From: Rhynchopus sp. YZ270_cl-10
Lineage: Eukaryota > Euglenozoa > Diplonemea > Diplonemida > Diplonemidae
Direction of reading: 5' to 3'
Assembly (NCBI GenBank): GCA_964035575.1
Contig: OZ037904.1
Coordinates: 682,001 to 746,000 of the forward strand
Length of the DNA stretch: 64,000 nucleotides
Positions 30,210 to 40,148 of this stretch are shown here, piece after piece. The position numbers were made by a program, and so were the translations under genes. The number at the start of each line of letters is the position of its first letter. Positions within the stretch are counted from its first letter, which is position 1. The notes below the pieces were generated by a model. That model saw only the letters and a program-made list of their open reading frames with translations, was not told the origin of the DNA and did not search any database.

Positions 30210-32321
30210 TCATACCGACTCCCCTTCGCCCTCTGTTGCTTGCTGGTCAACTGCATTGAGACGTGGTGAGATGAAGGGGAGCTGGTCTGAGACCACACCC
30301 ACAAGATAGTCCTCTTGGGCGTCCTTCTCCCCGGGCACGCCGTTGATGATCATTTCAGCCTCGCGCTGCTTGCGGCGGGTGGACTGCTGCTGGCGGGTCT
30401 GCTTTTCACGGATCCTTTGGAACGTTGCGTCGGAGGGCTTCCCGCCATCTGCTGCAAGGCTTTTGAGGACATCATTTGCGGGCACCCTCCACAATGTCAG
30501 ATCGTGGTAGCGGGTGATGTTTGAGTTGCAGAGGGCTACTGCTTCGGTGTCACCACCAGCCTCGAACATATCGCGCATTGTAAGTACGTGGGGTTGCATA
30601 TTCCGGACGGATGCGTCGCCAACCAAGAGCTTCCGGTATTGGTACATGGCACGGCGAGGCATGTTTAGTGCAGCGTAGCTGGCTATCAATGGGCCGACCA
30701 GCTTGCTCGCCATAGAGGGGCCTCGTTTGAAGGCACGGTCAAAGACGTCTTCCATTAAGTCAACGTTGACAATGCCAGTAGGGAGCGTAGGGTCTCGTTC
30801 TGCCTGCGCTCGCATTTCGTTTGATATATTAGGGTGATCATGTATCCACAAAAACACCGCCTTGACCAGCAAACAATCTATCGCGATATGCAAAATCGCC
30901 TGGTGCCTCCGGGTGTCAATCGCAGCGAGGGTCTGCTTTGGTGTGCGGACCTGGCACATCGTACGCCAGACCATCCGGATCCCCCATCCTCTCAGAACAA
31001 AGCAGGTACGAAGCAGGCAGAGCAGAAGATACGGGTTGTTGCAATCAATAAGGGTCGGGTCACGCATACGGTACATCTCAGACATGAGCCCTTGGGTGCG
31101 GTGCTTGTATAGCAACATCCTCGCAGAGATGCAGCACTCCCTAATGTTCTGCACCTGCGCCTCTGTTCTCTTCGCAGACGGCCCTCTTCCTGGACGTGCC
31201 TCCCAACACCTCTGCGCATTCGCATAATCCCCTGAATACCCAAACACCGCAGTGATCGCAGTGTTCATATGCAGCGTCCTGCTCACCCCAAGCGACTCTG
31301 CCTCCATGAAAGCGGTGCGTCCAAGGTGCACATCTTGGTTCAAAGCGGCGGATGTAAGAAGCAGGTTGTATGAAAGCGTGTCAGGACGGCATCCCGCAAG
31401 CTGCATGCGTCTGATAGTCTCGTTTACCCCTTCAAAGTCGCCAATCTCTTTATAGACGTTGATCAGTGTGTTGTAGGTTCCGGTCGTGAAGGGGACACCC
31501 CATTCGCGTTCTGCGCGTCGTGCGAGAGCTTCTGCGTTGTTGACGTCTCCGGCAAGGACGCAGGCATCGAGGACTGCGCCAATGGTGCGGTTGTCAGGGA
31601 TGAGGTCATGGCGTTTCATGTCTGCGAGGAGCAGAACGCTCTCGCTGTAGGTGGTTGCGGCAGAGAGGAGGATGGTCCATGTCATGCTGTTGGGCTTCAT
31701 GATTTCGCTCATTTGGTTCATAAGCTCAAAGACCTGCAGTTTGTTCCCCCCCTTCTGCTGTGCGCGAAGAAGAAGGTTAAAAGAATGCGGCGTCGGCAGA
31801 ATGTCGTTGCGCACCATCTGTGTCCAGAGCTGGTACACCATCTTCCATTTCCCTTCGTTCGCGTATGCGCCGAGGAGGAAGTTGTACATTCGGCTGTTCG
31901 GGCGGATACCGTCCTCCAGCGCCATGTCGAACACTGCGTGCGCACGTTGCCCCATTCCGAGGCAAGTGAAGAAGAGGATAGAGGCCGTGAAGAGCTCCTC
32001 CCCTGCCAGGCCAGAGCGGCGGAATTTGCTGATAGTGCGGTAGAGGTCATTGCGCAGCTCGACTGTCTGGTTGTAGCTCATCCACCTGCTTGTCCGGCCA
32101 AGGTATTTGCACTTCACAAAGAACGCTGCATCCGCGTCGCACCGAATGCTGTCCTCCTTGGTCGGGTTGCCCCTAGGTGCTTGCACCTTGCCCTGAGGCC
32201 TCCCAGCCTGTGTCTGCGGTGCGTCCTTCAGACTCTGGATGATGCCCTTCACATCGACTTCCTCGCGTGCACGTAGACTCCATCGTCTTACCTGAAGCAA
32301 GCATGAATATTTGTGTGTCAT
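30210..32321 (-). CDS. Pentatricopeptide repeat (PPR) protein
   Basis: I take the ATG at 32321, giving 703 residues; the frame stays open further upstream without a better start. Residues ~110-380 hold about six helical PPR units with the usual spacing and phrases (IRPNSRMYNFLLGAYANEGK; ILPTPHSFNLLLRAQQKGGN; TGTYNTLINVYKEIGDFEGV; CRPDTLSYNLLLTSAALNQD). The C-terminal part is less repetitive and ends in a charged Gln/Arg-rich stretch (REKQTRQQQSTRRKQREAEM). PPR proteins bind organelle RNA in a sequence-specific way, usually in mitochondria, so the cell probably keeps a mitochondrial genome. A CAG|GTAAGA sequence 10 codons into the ORF could be a donor or, read backwards, a 5'-UTR acceptor; the true N-terminus is uncertain. 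Confidence 0.85.
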   Translation of the reverse strand: MTHKYSCLLQVRRWSLRAREEVDVKGIIQSLKDAPQTQAGRPQGKVQAPRGNPTKEDSIRCDADAAFFVKCKYLGRTSRWMSYNQTVELRNDLYRTISKFRRSGLAGEELFTASILFFTCLGMGQRAHAVFDMALEDGIRPNSRMYNFLLGAYANEGKWKMVYQLWTQMVRNDILPTPHSFNLLLRAQQKGGNKLQVFELMNQMSEIMKPNSMTWTILLSAATTYSESVLLLADMKRHDLIPDNRTIGAVLDACVLAGDVNNAEALARRAEREWGVPFTTGTYNTLINVYKEIGDFEGVNETIRRMQLAGCRPDTLSYNLLLTSAALNQDVHLGRTAFMEAESLGVSRTLHMNTAITAVFGYSGDYANAQRCWEARPGRGPSAKRTEAQVQNIRECCISARMLLYKHRTQGLMSEMYRMRDPTLIDCNNPYLLLCLLRTCFVLRGWGIRMVWRTMCQVRTPKQTLAAIDTRRHQAILHIAIDCLLVKAVFLWIHDHPNISNEMRAQAERDPTLPTGIVNVDLMEDVFDRAFKRGPSMASKLVGPLIASYAALNMPRRAMYQYRKLLVGDASVRNMQPHVLTMRDMFEAGGDTEAVALCNSNITRYHDLTLWRVPANDVLKSLAADGGKPSDATFQRIREKQTRQQQSTRRKQREAEMIINGVPGEKDAQEDYLVGVVSDQLPFISPRLNAVDQQATEGEGESV

Positions 32322-32722
32322 TCTCCCTAAGGTGGTGTGGTCGTGTGTGTGAGAGGGGGTAGGGTGGTGTAAGGAAAGTATGGCGGTGGTCGTGTTTGCT
32401 TTTGACAACTCAACGGTGAAGTTGGCTATGGAATAAGCGAATTGGTGAAAAGATCTGCAGTGCAGACCGCAAGTTCAAGAGAAACACAACCACACAAAGT
32501 GGATGTGTAAAACTAATGGTGAATTTTGAAAGTGAAAAAAACGAAAGATGAATGCATCACAGACACAGACACCAATCAAGCACAACAGAGCAGCATGCGG
32601 CATTCACTCTGTTGTTGAACATGGAAAGTCCCTTCCCGCTCTCACACATTGCAAGGCAGGTCAGGATGGGTGTAAGTTTGCAGTGCCCTTGTGACAGTCA
32701 CAGGGCAAACAACAAATAAAAC

Positions 32723-32759
32723 TTAGATGAGCGAACACTCCTCTTGTGAGCACATCTAA
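32723..32759 (-). terminator. 3' hairpin of array unit 1 (possible RNA 3'-end element)
   Basis: On the minus strand, TTAGATGTGCTCACAAGAGG and AGTGTTCGCTCATCTAA form a TTAGATG/CATCTAA stem about 30 nt after the stop codon. It is kept in every array unit (e.g. 33978, 35234, 36490, 40230, 41486). Its ACAAGAGG loop resembles the ACGAGAGG loop of dispersed hairpins. A role in 3'-end formation or stability is inference. Confidence 0.5.
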
Positions 32760-32788
32760 TAAAAAGTGAAGCAAAACAAATCACGCTT

Positions 32789-33541
32789 CTAGAAAGCAAG
32801 AGGCCACTCGTTTGAGACGCAAGTGTGTGCTGGGCATCCGTTCGAAGGAATGCCCGGACCAGTGGGCACGCATTTGTTCATCTCACACTGCCCGTTCCAG
32901 CGGCAGAAGTTCTTCAGCACGGGGTCGTGGCACAAACCCACCGACGCCTTCGTCGAGCAGTCCACAGCATCACCAGGGCTGATCGCAAACGCAGCCCACT
33001 CCACGTCGCCAAGGGTGTCGAAGGTCTCAATGCCTCCAGGTGCAATCTCCTTCCTGTACGAGGTCATCCTGTGTGTGAGGCCGCCAGGTGCGCCAGTCAC
33101 GAAGCTGGGTGCACAGCGTGATGCCTCCCACCCGTTCCCACGAAGGTATGTAGGGAGTGCGCCCTTCATCGACGGGCACGGGTGGCACTCATAAATAAAG
33201 ACGTAGGCTTCACACGTGCGTCCTGCATTCGGGCACGAGTAGCGCACAGTCGACCCTGCTGGGAATGTCTGTCTCGGCACGTCCAGCATGTGTCCCTTCA
33301 GGAAGTCGGGCACATCACGGAACTCAGACCCAGACACACTTGGCCAGGCAGGGATGTTGTCGTACAGAAACGTGAGGCGGATGCCACCTGCAATCTGCTG
33401 CATAGGGTCGCCTGCTTCATTTGCGACTGCTTTGACACACGCTTGAGTTGCCGGGTCGCAGCCGTCCGCCGCAATCAGCAGTGCGCTTGCCATGCTTGTC
33501 ATGCACATCAGACCTGTGAACTGCAGTGTTGCCATGACCAT
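32789..33541 (-). CDS. Secreted cysteine-rich protein, array copy 1
   Basis: 250 residues beginning with a signal peptide (MVMATLQFTGLMCMTSMASA, cleavage probably after residue ~20). The mature part has 14 cysteines, clustered as GCDPATQAC, YSCPNAGRTC, YECHPC and FCRWNGQCEMNKC, GCPAHTC, so it is likely a disulfide-rich extracellular or surface protein. No transmembrane segment or GPI-type tail. I do not recognise the family. This copy has the T/S allele (CMTSM, PAWPSV, CAPSF), identical in protein to copies 2 and 3. High copy number suggests demand for abundant product. Confidence 0.9.
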   Translation of the reverse strand: MVMATLQFTGLMCMTSMASALLIAADGCDPATQACVKAVANEAGDPMQQIAGGIRLTFLYDNIPAWPSVSGSEFRDVPDFLKGHMLDVPRQTFPAGSTVRYSCPNAGRTCEAYVFIYECHPCPSMKGALPTYLRGNGWEASRCAPSFVTGAPGGLTHRMTSYRKEIAPGGIETFDTLGDVEWAAFAISPGDAVDCSTKASVGLCHDPVLKNFCRWNGQCEMNKCVPTGPGIPSNGCPAHTCVSNEWPLAF

Positions 33542-33577
33542 TGTTTGTGAGGAAAGGTGTAGGTTAAAAGGGATTAA

Positions 33578-33600
33578 CTGTTGTGGATGAGGGTACGAAT
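33578..33600 (-). promoter_or_regulatory. Conserved leader acceptor of array genes
   Basis: CCACAACAG followed by a 36-nt leader (TTAATCCCTTTTAACCTACA...ACAAACA) before the ATG. The AG at 33578-33579 and the leader are conserved in all units and in the pyrophosphorylase gene. It could be a trans-splice acceptor or the core promoter/start region. Confidence 0.4.
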
Positions 33601-34044
33601 GTCAGGGCTGCGAAGTGGGATGTGGACTAAGAAAACATACTGACGACACTTTTTTGTTGCTTTGACAACTCAACGGTGAAGTTGGCTATGGAATAAGCGA
33701 AAATGAAAGCATCTGCAATGCAGACAGCAAGTTCAAGAGAAACACAACCACACAAAGTGGATGTGTAAAACTAATGGTGAATTTGAAGTGAAAAACACGA
33801 AAGATGAACGCATCACAGACACAGACACCAATCAAGCACAACAGAGCAGCATGCGGCATTCACTCTGTTGTTGAACATGGAAAGTCCCTTCCCGCTCTCA
33901 CACATTGCAAGGCAGGTCAGGATGGGTGTAAGTTTGCAGTGCCCTTGTGACAGTCACAGGGCAAACAACAAATAAAACTTAGATGAGCGAACACTCCTCT
34001 TGTGAGCACATCTAATAAAAAGTGAAGCAAAATAGATCACGCTT

Positions 34045-34797
34045 CTAGAAAGCAAGAGGCCACTCGTTTGAGACGCAAGTGTGTGCCGGGCATCCGTTCG
34101 AAGGAATGCCCGGACCAGTGGGCACGCATTTGTTCATCTCACACTGCCCGTTCCAGCGGCAGAAGTTCTTCAGCACGGGGTCGTGGCACAAACCCACCGA
34201 CGCCTTCGTCGAGCAGTCCACAGCATCACCAGGGCTGATCGCAAACGCAGCCCACTCCACGTCGCCAAGGGTGTCGAAGGTCTCAATGCCTCCAGGTGCA
34301 ATCTCCTTCCTGTACGAGGTCATCCTGTGTGTGAGGCCGCCAGGTGCGCCAGTCACGAAGCTGGGTGCACAGCGTGATGCCTCCCACCCGTTCCCACGAA
34401 GGTATGTAGGGAGTGCGCCCTTCATCGACGGGCACGGGTGGCACTCATAAATAAAGACGTAAGCTTCACACGTGCGTCCTGCATTCGGGCACGAGTAGCG
34501 CACAGTCGACCCTGCCGGGAATGTCTGTCTCGGCACGTCCAGCATGTGTCCCTTCAGGAAGTCGGGCACATCACGGAACTCAGACCCAGACACACTTGGC
34601 CAGGCAGGGATGTTGTCGTACAGAAACGTGAGGCGGATGCCACCTGCAATCTGCTGCATAGGGTCGCCTGCTTCATTTGCGACTGCTTTGACACACGCTT
34701 GAGTTGCCGGGTCGCAGCCGTCCGCCGCAATCAGCAGTGCGCTTGCCATGCTTGTCATGCACATCAGACCTGTGAACTGCAGTGTTGCCATGACCAT
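34045..34797 (-). CDS. Secreted cysteine-rich protein, array copy 2
   Basis: Protein identical to copies 1 and 3 (250 residues, signal peptide, 14 mature Cys). Nucleotide differences from copy 1 are few and mostly silent, e.g. GTGTGCCGGGC against GTGTGCTGGGC near the 3' end. Confidence 0.9.
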   Translation of the reverse strand: MVMATLQFTGLMCMTSMASALLIAADGCDPATQACVKAVANEAGDPMQQIAGGIRLTFLYDNIPAWPSVSGSEFRDVPDFLKGHMLDVPRQTFPAGSTVRYSCPNAGRTCEAYVFIYECHPCPSMKGALPTYLRGNGWEASRCAPSFVTGAPGGLTHRMTSYRKEIAPGGIETFDTLGDVEWAAFAISPGDAVDCSTKASVGLCHDPVLKNFCRWNGQCEMNKCVPTGPGIPSNGCPAHTCVSNEWPLAF

Positions 34798-35300
34798 TGT
34801 TTGTGAGGAAAGGTGTAGGTTAAAAGGGATTAACTGTTGTGGATGAGGGTACGAATGTCAGGGCTGCGAAGTGGGATGTGGACTAAGAAAACATACTGAC
34901 GACACTTTTTTGTTGCTTTGACAACTCAACGGTGAAGTTGGCTATGGAATAAGCGAAAATGAAAGCATCTGCAATGCAGACAGCAAGTTCAAGAGAAACA
35001 CAACCACACAAAGTGGATGTGTAAAACTAATGGTGAATTTGAAGTGAAAAACACGAAAGATGAACGCATCACAGACACAGACACCAATCAAGCACAACAG
35101 AGCAGCATGCGGCATTCACTCTGTTGTTGAACATGGAAAGTCCCTTCCCGCTCTCACACATTGCAAGGCAGGTCAGGATGGGTGTAAGTTTGCAGTGCCC
35201 TTGTGACAGTCACAGGGCAAACAACAAATAAAACTTAGATGAGCGAACACTCCTCTTGTGAGCACATCTAATAAAAAGTGAAGCAAAATAGATCACGCTT

Positions 35301-36053
35301 CTAGAAAGCAAGAGGCCACTCGTTTGAGACGCAAGTGTGTGCCGGGCATCCGTTCGAAGGAATGCCCGGACCAGTGGGCACGCATTTGTTCATCTCACAC
35401 TGCCCGTTCCAGCGGCAGAAGTTCTTCAGCACGGGGTCGTGGCACAAACCCACCGACGCCTTCGTCGAGCAGTCCACAGCATCACCAGGGCTGATCGCAA
35501 ACGCAGCCCACTCCACGTCGCCAAGGGTGTCGAAGGTCTCAATGCCTCCAGGTGCAATCTCCTTCCTGTACGAGGTCATCCTGTGTGTGAGGCCGCCAGG
35601 TGCGCCAGTCACGAAGCTGGGTGCACAGCGTGATGCCTCCCACCCGTTCCCACGAAGGTATGTAGGGAGTGCGCCCTTCATCGACGGGCACGGGTGGCAC
35701 TCATAAATAAAGACGTAGGCTTCACACGTGCGTCCTGCATTCGGGCACGAGTAGCGCACAGTCGACCCTGCTGGGAATGTCTGTCTCGGCACGTCCAGCA
35801 TGTGTCCCTTCAGGAAGTCGGGCACATCACGGAACTCAGACCCAGACACACTTGGCCAGGCAGGGATGTTGTCGTACAGAAACGTGAGGCGGATGCCACC
35901 TGCAATCTGCTGCATAGGGTCGCCTGCTTCATTTGCGACTGCTTTGACACACGCTTGAGTTGCCGGGTCGCAGCCGTCCGCCGCAATCAGCAGTGCGCTT
36001 GCCATGCTTGTCATGCACATCAGACCTGTGAACTGCAGTGTTGCCATGACCAT
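35301..36053 (-). CDS. Secreted cysteine-rich protein, array copy 3
   Basis: Protein identical to copies 1 and 2. Its silent sites alternate between the copy-1 and copy-2 patterns (e.g. CCTGCTGGGAATG as in copy 1 but GTGCCGGGCATCC as in copy 2), as expected from gene conversion between units. Confidence 0.9.
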   Translation of the reverse strand: MVMATLQFTGLMCMTSMASALLIAADGCDPATQACVKAVANEAGDPMQQIAGGIRLTFLYDNIPAWPSVSGSEFRDVPDFLKGHMLDVPRQTFPAGSTVRYSCPNAGRTCEAYVFIYECHPCPSMKGALPTYLRGNGWEASRCAPSFVTGAPGGLTHRMTSYRKEIAPGGIETFDTLGDVEWAAFAISPGDAVDCSTKASVGLCHDPVLKNFCRWNGQCEMNKCVPTGPGIPSNGCPAHTCVSNEWPLAF

Positions 36054-36556
36054 TGTTTGTGAGGAAAGGTGTAGGTTAAAAGGGATTAACTGTTGTGGAT
36101 GAGGGTACGAATGTCAGGGCTGCGAAGTGGGATGTGGACTAAGAAAACATACTGACGACACTTTTTTGTTGCTTTGACAACTCAACGGTGAAGTTGGCTA
36201 TGGAATAAGCGAAAATGAAAGCATCTGCAATGCAGACAGCAAGTTCAAGAGAAACACAACCACACAAAGTGGATGTGTAAAACTAATGGTGAATTTGAAG
36301 TGAAAAACACGAAAGATGAACGCATCACAGACACAGACACCAATCAAGCACAACAGAGCAGCATGCGGCATTCACTCTGTTGTTGAACATGGAAAGTCCC
36401 TTCCCGCTCTCACACATTGCAAGGCAGGTCAGGATGGGTGTAAGTTTGCAGTGCCCTTGTGACAGTCACAGGGCAAACAACAAATAAAACTTAGATGAGC
36501 GAACACTCCTCTTGTGAGCACATCTAATAAAAAGTGAAGCAAAATAGATCACGCTT

Positions 36557-37309
36557 CTAGAAAGCAAGAGGCCACTCGTTTGAGACGCAAGTGTGTGCCG
36601 GGCATCCGTTCGAAGGAATGCCCGGACCAGTGGGCACGCATTTGTTCATCTCACACTGCCCGTTCCAGCGGCAGAAGTTCTTCAGCACGGGGTCGTGGCA
36701 CAAACCCACCGACGCCTTCGTCGAGCAGTCCACAGCATCACCAGGGCTGATCGCAAACGCAGCCCACTCCACGTCGCCAAGGGTGTCGAAGGTCTCAATG
36801 CCTCCAGGTGCAATCTCCTTCCTGTACGAGGTCATCCTGTGTGTGAGGCCGCCAGGTGCGCCAGTCACGAAGCTGGGTGCACAGCGTGATGCCTCCCACC
36901 CGTTCCCACGAAGGTATGTAGGGAGTGCGCCCTTCATCGACGGGCACGGGTGGCACTCATAAATAAAGACGTAAGCTTCACACGTGCGTCCTGCATTCGG
37001 GCACGAGTAGCGCACAGTCGACCCTGCCGGGAATGTCTGTCTCGGCACGTCCAGCATGTGTCCCTTCAGGAAGTCGGGCACATCACGGAACTCAGACCCA
37101 GACACACCTGGCCAGGCAGGGATGTTGTCGTACAGAAACGTGAGGCGGATGCCACCTGCAATCTGCTGCATAGGGTCGCCTGCTTCATTTGCGACTGCTT
37201 TGACACACGCTTGAGTTGCCGGGTCGCAGCCGTCCGCCGCAATCAGCAGTGCGCTTGCCATGCTTGCCATGCACATCAGACCTGTGAACTGCAGTGTTGC
37301 CATGACCAT
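36557..37309 (-). CDS. Secreted cysteine-rich protein, array copy 4
   Basis: 250 residues, differing from copies 1-3 at two sites: CMASM in the signal peptide and PAWPGV in the mature part. These alleles are shared with copies 5 and 6 on the far side of the pyrophosphorylase gene. Spacer upstream has ACTGATATGGATGAG in place of ACTGTTGTGGATGAG. Confidence 0.9.
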   Translation of the reverse strand: MVMATLQFTGLMCMASMASALLIAADGCDPATQACVKAVANEAGDPMQQIAGGIRLTFLYDNIPAWPGVSGSEFRDVPDFLKGHMLDVPRQTFPAGSTVRYSCPNAGRTCEAYVFIYECHPCPSMKGALPTYLRGNGWEASRCAPSFVTGAPGGLTHRMTSYRKEIAPGGIETFDTLGDVEWAAFAISPGDAVDCSTKASVGLCHDPVLKNFCRWNGQCEMNKCVPTGPGIPSNGCPAHTCVSNEWPLAF

Positions 37310-37766
37310 TGTTTGTGAGGAAAGGTGTAGGTTAAAAGGGATTAACTGATATGGATGAGGGTACGAATGTCAGGGCTGCGAAGTGGGGTGTGGACTAATA
37401 AAACATACTGACGACACTTTTTTGTTGCTTTGACAACTCAACGGTGAAATTGGCGATAGCAGAAGCAAAAACCAGACAATGATATCCGCCAACTGATATT
37501 GATAACATTTTCAAGAATGATTAAAAGTGTGTTACGTTGAACGCAGCCAAATAGATTATCGAGATCTATTTGACGCAAAGTAAAATGGATTTATGGGGGA
37601 AAGACTTTGTTATCAAAGATCTTATCAGTTGGCTTTCTTCATGTCTGGATTTTTTATCACCATTCATGTAAGGAAACAGAATATCAACAAAAAAAGGCTT
37701 TTTGCTCAACTTCGTAATGCGCAAAATGGGGGCATTTTGGTATACACTAATAATACATAACAGCCC

Positions 37767-39719
37767 TTACCCTTCTCCCTCAAAGCTGTGAGAGGCCCCC
37801 AGGATATAGCGCCCTGGTTCTGTGAAGTGGAGGTGCATTGCGTCTCCGTCGCATACGGTTTTGTACCCACGCATGGCTAAGGCAGGGGAAGGTTCGTCGT
37901 GGGCAGTCGCAACACGTCTGCAGGAAGTGTTCTCTACCACCAGCCCGTCGATTTCAAGCACAACATCGTCGGACACATGAATGAACAGTGCACCATCCAA
38001 ATCAAGCTTTTCGATCGATACGTTTCTTCCTTTGACGACCAACGTGCTGTTTGGAGTAATCCTTAGGCGACCCACCTTCCCTGCCAGCTCTTCAACTGTC
38101 AACGCAAAGGATGGTGCAAAGATCACCTTGGGTGTGCTTGCCACCGAGACACCACCCCACTCCTCCTTGCCATCCACCTCCGTAAGCACAAGGTCAGCCC
38201 CAGCGGCCTTCAACATGTTCAATGAATTTTCATAAAATGCGGCTTCGGAGTCCACAGCGCAAGAAGCCTGTTGTCCTTTCCCCTGCTTCGCCGCACCGTC
38301 CTTCACAGAATTTTTAATCGGACAGTACAATTCACGTTCAAACAGAGTGAACCCCACCTTCGCACCCTTCGGGAATGCTAATGGGATGTCCTGCATCATG
38401 CACTCCAGACGCGTTGGGGAGGTGAACGCTGTTTTGTCAGCATTAAATTTGGGGTTCACAAACTCAGGAACAGCCCCGCGGGAGTCTGCGAGAACTCTAC
38501 TGTACAGAGGAAGGTCGATCACAAAGGCATTTACGTTGCCTGGGTATGGCGAAAACCCGTCGGGGCCTTCCGCCGCATCGGACCTACCGAAGGCAGCCTG
38601 GAGCAGTGGGTTCAGCTGGTTGTACTCAACGTTGATCGTGAGAGGGTTCCCTCCTCGGAGGGGGTGTTCGGGGTTGTCCTGAAGGCAACAGATGGACCCT
38701 GAAGCCTCGCCAGGCTTTCTCGGCACGGTGATTGAGTTCATCGCATACCCTTTCGCGATGCTCACCCCAAGGGTAGCAAGCACCTTATGCACCACTAAGG
38801 CGTGGGTGTCCTGAATGAAAAAGATGTGTTTCTTGTCAAATGGTGGTGCCACCCATTGTTCCGCAAGCCCTGACGCTGCGATAAGCTGATGCACATCACC
38901 ATGCCCATGGGGCTTTGTGTTCAGACGATATGGGTTTTCTTCGAGAGTGCAAAAATCTGCCTGGTTGTTGCACAATGCCGGCACCTTACCCTGCTTGAGG
39001 AGTGTGATTTGCGATGCAGGCAGACCAAAGTAGTTGTGCTCCTTCAACAGCGCTGCTGTCTCATCATGAGTGTCATCAGAGGTCATAAGGGTGAACGGAA
39101 TCACACAGCCCTCCCCACCCAAACGCTGCCACTCCTTCACGAACCCAAGGTAGTGCCCCAACATCGTCTCCATTGTCACCGTGTTCGTCGGCAGTGCGAT
39201 TTTAATCCCAGGATAGCCTAGTCGCTCCCCAAGCCCCCCAGCAACCATGACAAAGGCCGTCTCGTGGATGTGCTCCTTCCCTAAGGCCACCATGTCCATG
39301 TATTCATCGGCGTCGCGCTTCATGTTCATGCCGACTGGAACTTCGGGGATCTGGCCTACCAAAGGGTTGACGCCAGAAGCAGCCTGCTCCAACAGAGCCA
39401 CCGCGTTGCTGTGGTACTGCACGACCCCTCCCGGGTATTGGCTGTCGAAGGCTGCGAGCTGGCGGAGCAGCGCCTTCTTGTGCTCGGCATCAGTCTCGCC
39501 TGGTGGCCATGCCCCAAACAGAACGCCACCCTGGCCTGCAGACACAGCAGAGGTGTAGCCCCTCCTCTCCTCGTCGGTGAGCAGGGAAAACGGGATGTTC
39601 GCTTCGTACGGCTCGGGTATGGGAATTGTCAGGTCGGGGCAGTCACCCACAGGTGGCAGTGCGCTTGCCATGCTTGTCATGCACAAAAGAAATGTGAACT
39701 GCAGTGTTGCCATGACCAT
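37767..39719 (-). CDS. USP: UDP-sugar pyrophosphorylase with the array's signal peptide
   Basis: 650 residues, single exon. From residue ~45 it follows the UDP-sugar pyrophosphorylase family closely (GVLFGAWPPGETDAEHKKAL; FVMVAGGLGERLGYPGIKIA; IPFTLMTSDDTHDETAALLK; TKPHGHGDVHQLIAASG; FIQDTHALVV; NVEYNQLNPLLQAAF; EFVNPKFNADKTAFTSPTRL). The enzyme makes UDP-sugars from sugar-1-phosphates and UTP and is normally cytosolic. Here the first ~20 residues, MVMATLQFTFLLCMTSMASA, are the array signal peptide with three substitutions, and the 5' flank is also array sequence. The product should therefore enter the secretory pathway, where UTP is not expected. Plant relatives are about 614 residues, so the extra length is mainly the N-terminus. 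All substrate-binding blocks look intact. Enzyme assignment is firm, secretion is inference from the leader. Confidence 0.92.
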   Translation of the reverse strand: MVMATLQFTFLLCMTSMASALPPVGDCPDLTIPIPEPYEANIPFSLLTDEERRGYTSAVSAGQGGVLFGAWPPGETDAEHKKALLRQLAAFDSQYPGGVVQYHSNAVALLEQAASGVNPLVGQIPEVPVGMNMKRDADEYMDMVALGKEHIHETAFVMVAGGLGERLGYPGIKIALPTNTVTMETMLGHYLGFVKEWQRLGGEGCVIPFTLMTSDDTHDETAALLKEHNYFGLPASQITLLKQGKVPALCNNQADFCTLEENPYRLNTKPHGHGDVHQLIAASGLAEQWVAPPFDKKHIFFIQDTHALVVHKVLATLGVSIAKGYAMNSITVPRKPGEASGSICCLQDNPEHPLRGGNPLTINVEYNQLNPLLQAAFGRSDAAEGPDGFSPYPGNVNAFVIDLPLYSRVLADSRGAVPEFVNPKFNADKTAFTSPTRLECMMQDIPLAFPKGAKVGFTLFERELYCPIKNSVKDGAAKQGKGQQASCAVDSEAAFYENSLNMLKAAGADLVLTEVDGKEEWGGVSVASTPKVIFAPSFALTVEELAGKVGRLRITPNSTLVVKGRNVSIEKLDLDGALFIHVSDDVVLEIDGLVVENTSCRRVATAHDEPSPALAMRGYKTVCDGDAMHLHFTEPGRYILGASHSFEGEG

Positions 39720-40148
39720 TGTTGTGGGGTGAGAAAATGTGTAGGTTAAAAGGGTAACTGTTGTGGATGAGGGGATGAATGTCAGGGCTGCGAAGTGGGA
39801 TGTGGACTAAGAAAACATACTGACGACACTTTTGTGTTGCTTTGACAACTCAACGGTGAAGTTGGCTATGGAATAAGCAAAAATGAAAGTATCTGCAATG
39901 CAGACAACAAGTTCAAGAGAAACACAACCACACAAAGTGGATGTGTAAAACTAATGGTGAATTTTGAAAGTGAAAAACACGAAAGATGAACGCATCACAG
40001 ACACAGACACCAATCAAGCACACAGAGCAGCATGCGGCATTCACTCTGTTGTTGAACATGGAAAGTCCCTTCCCGCTCTCACACATTGCAAGGCAGGGTC
40101 AGGATGGGTGTAAGTTTGCAGTGCCCTTGTGACAGTCACAGGGCAAAC

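Noticed and set aside
32823-33550. Plus-strand ORFs of 98-123 codons repeated in every array unit
   Set aside because: They are antisense shadows of the secreted-protein gene; their conservation follows from the identity of the units.
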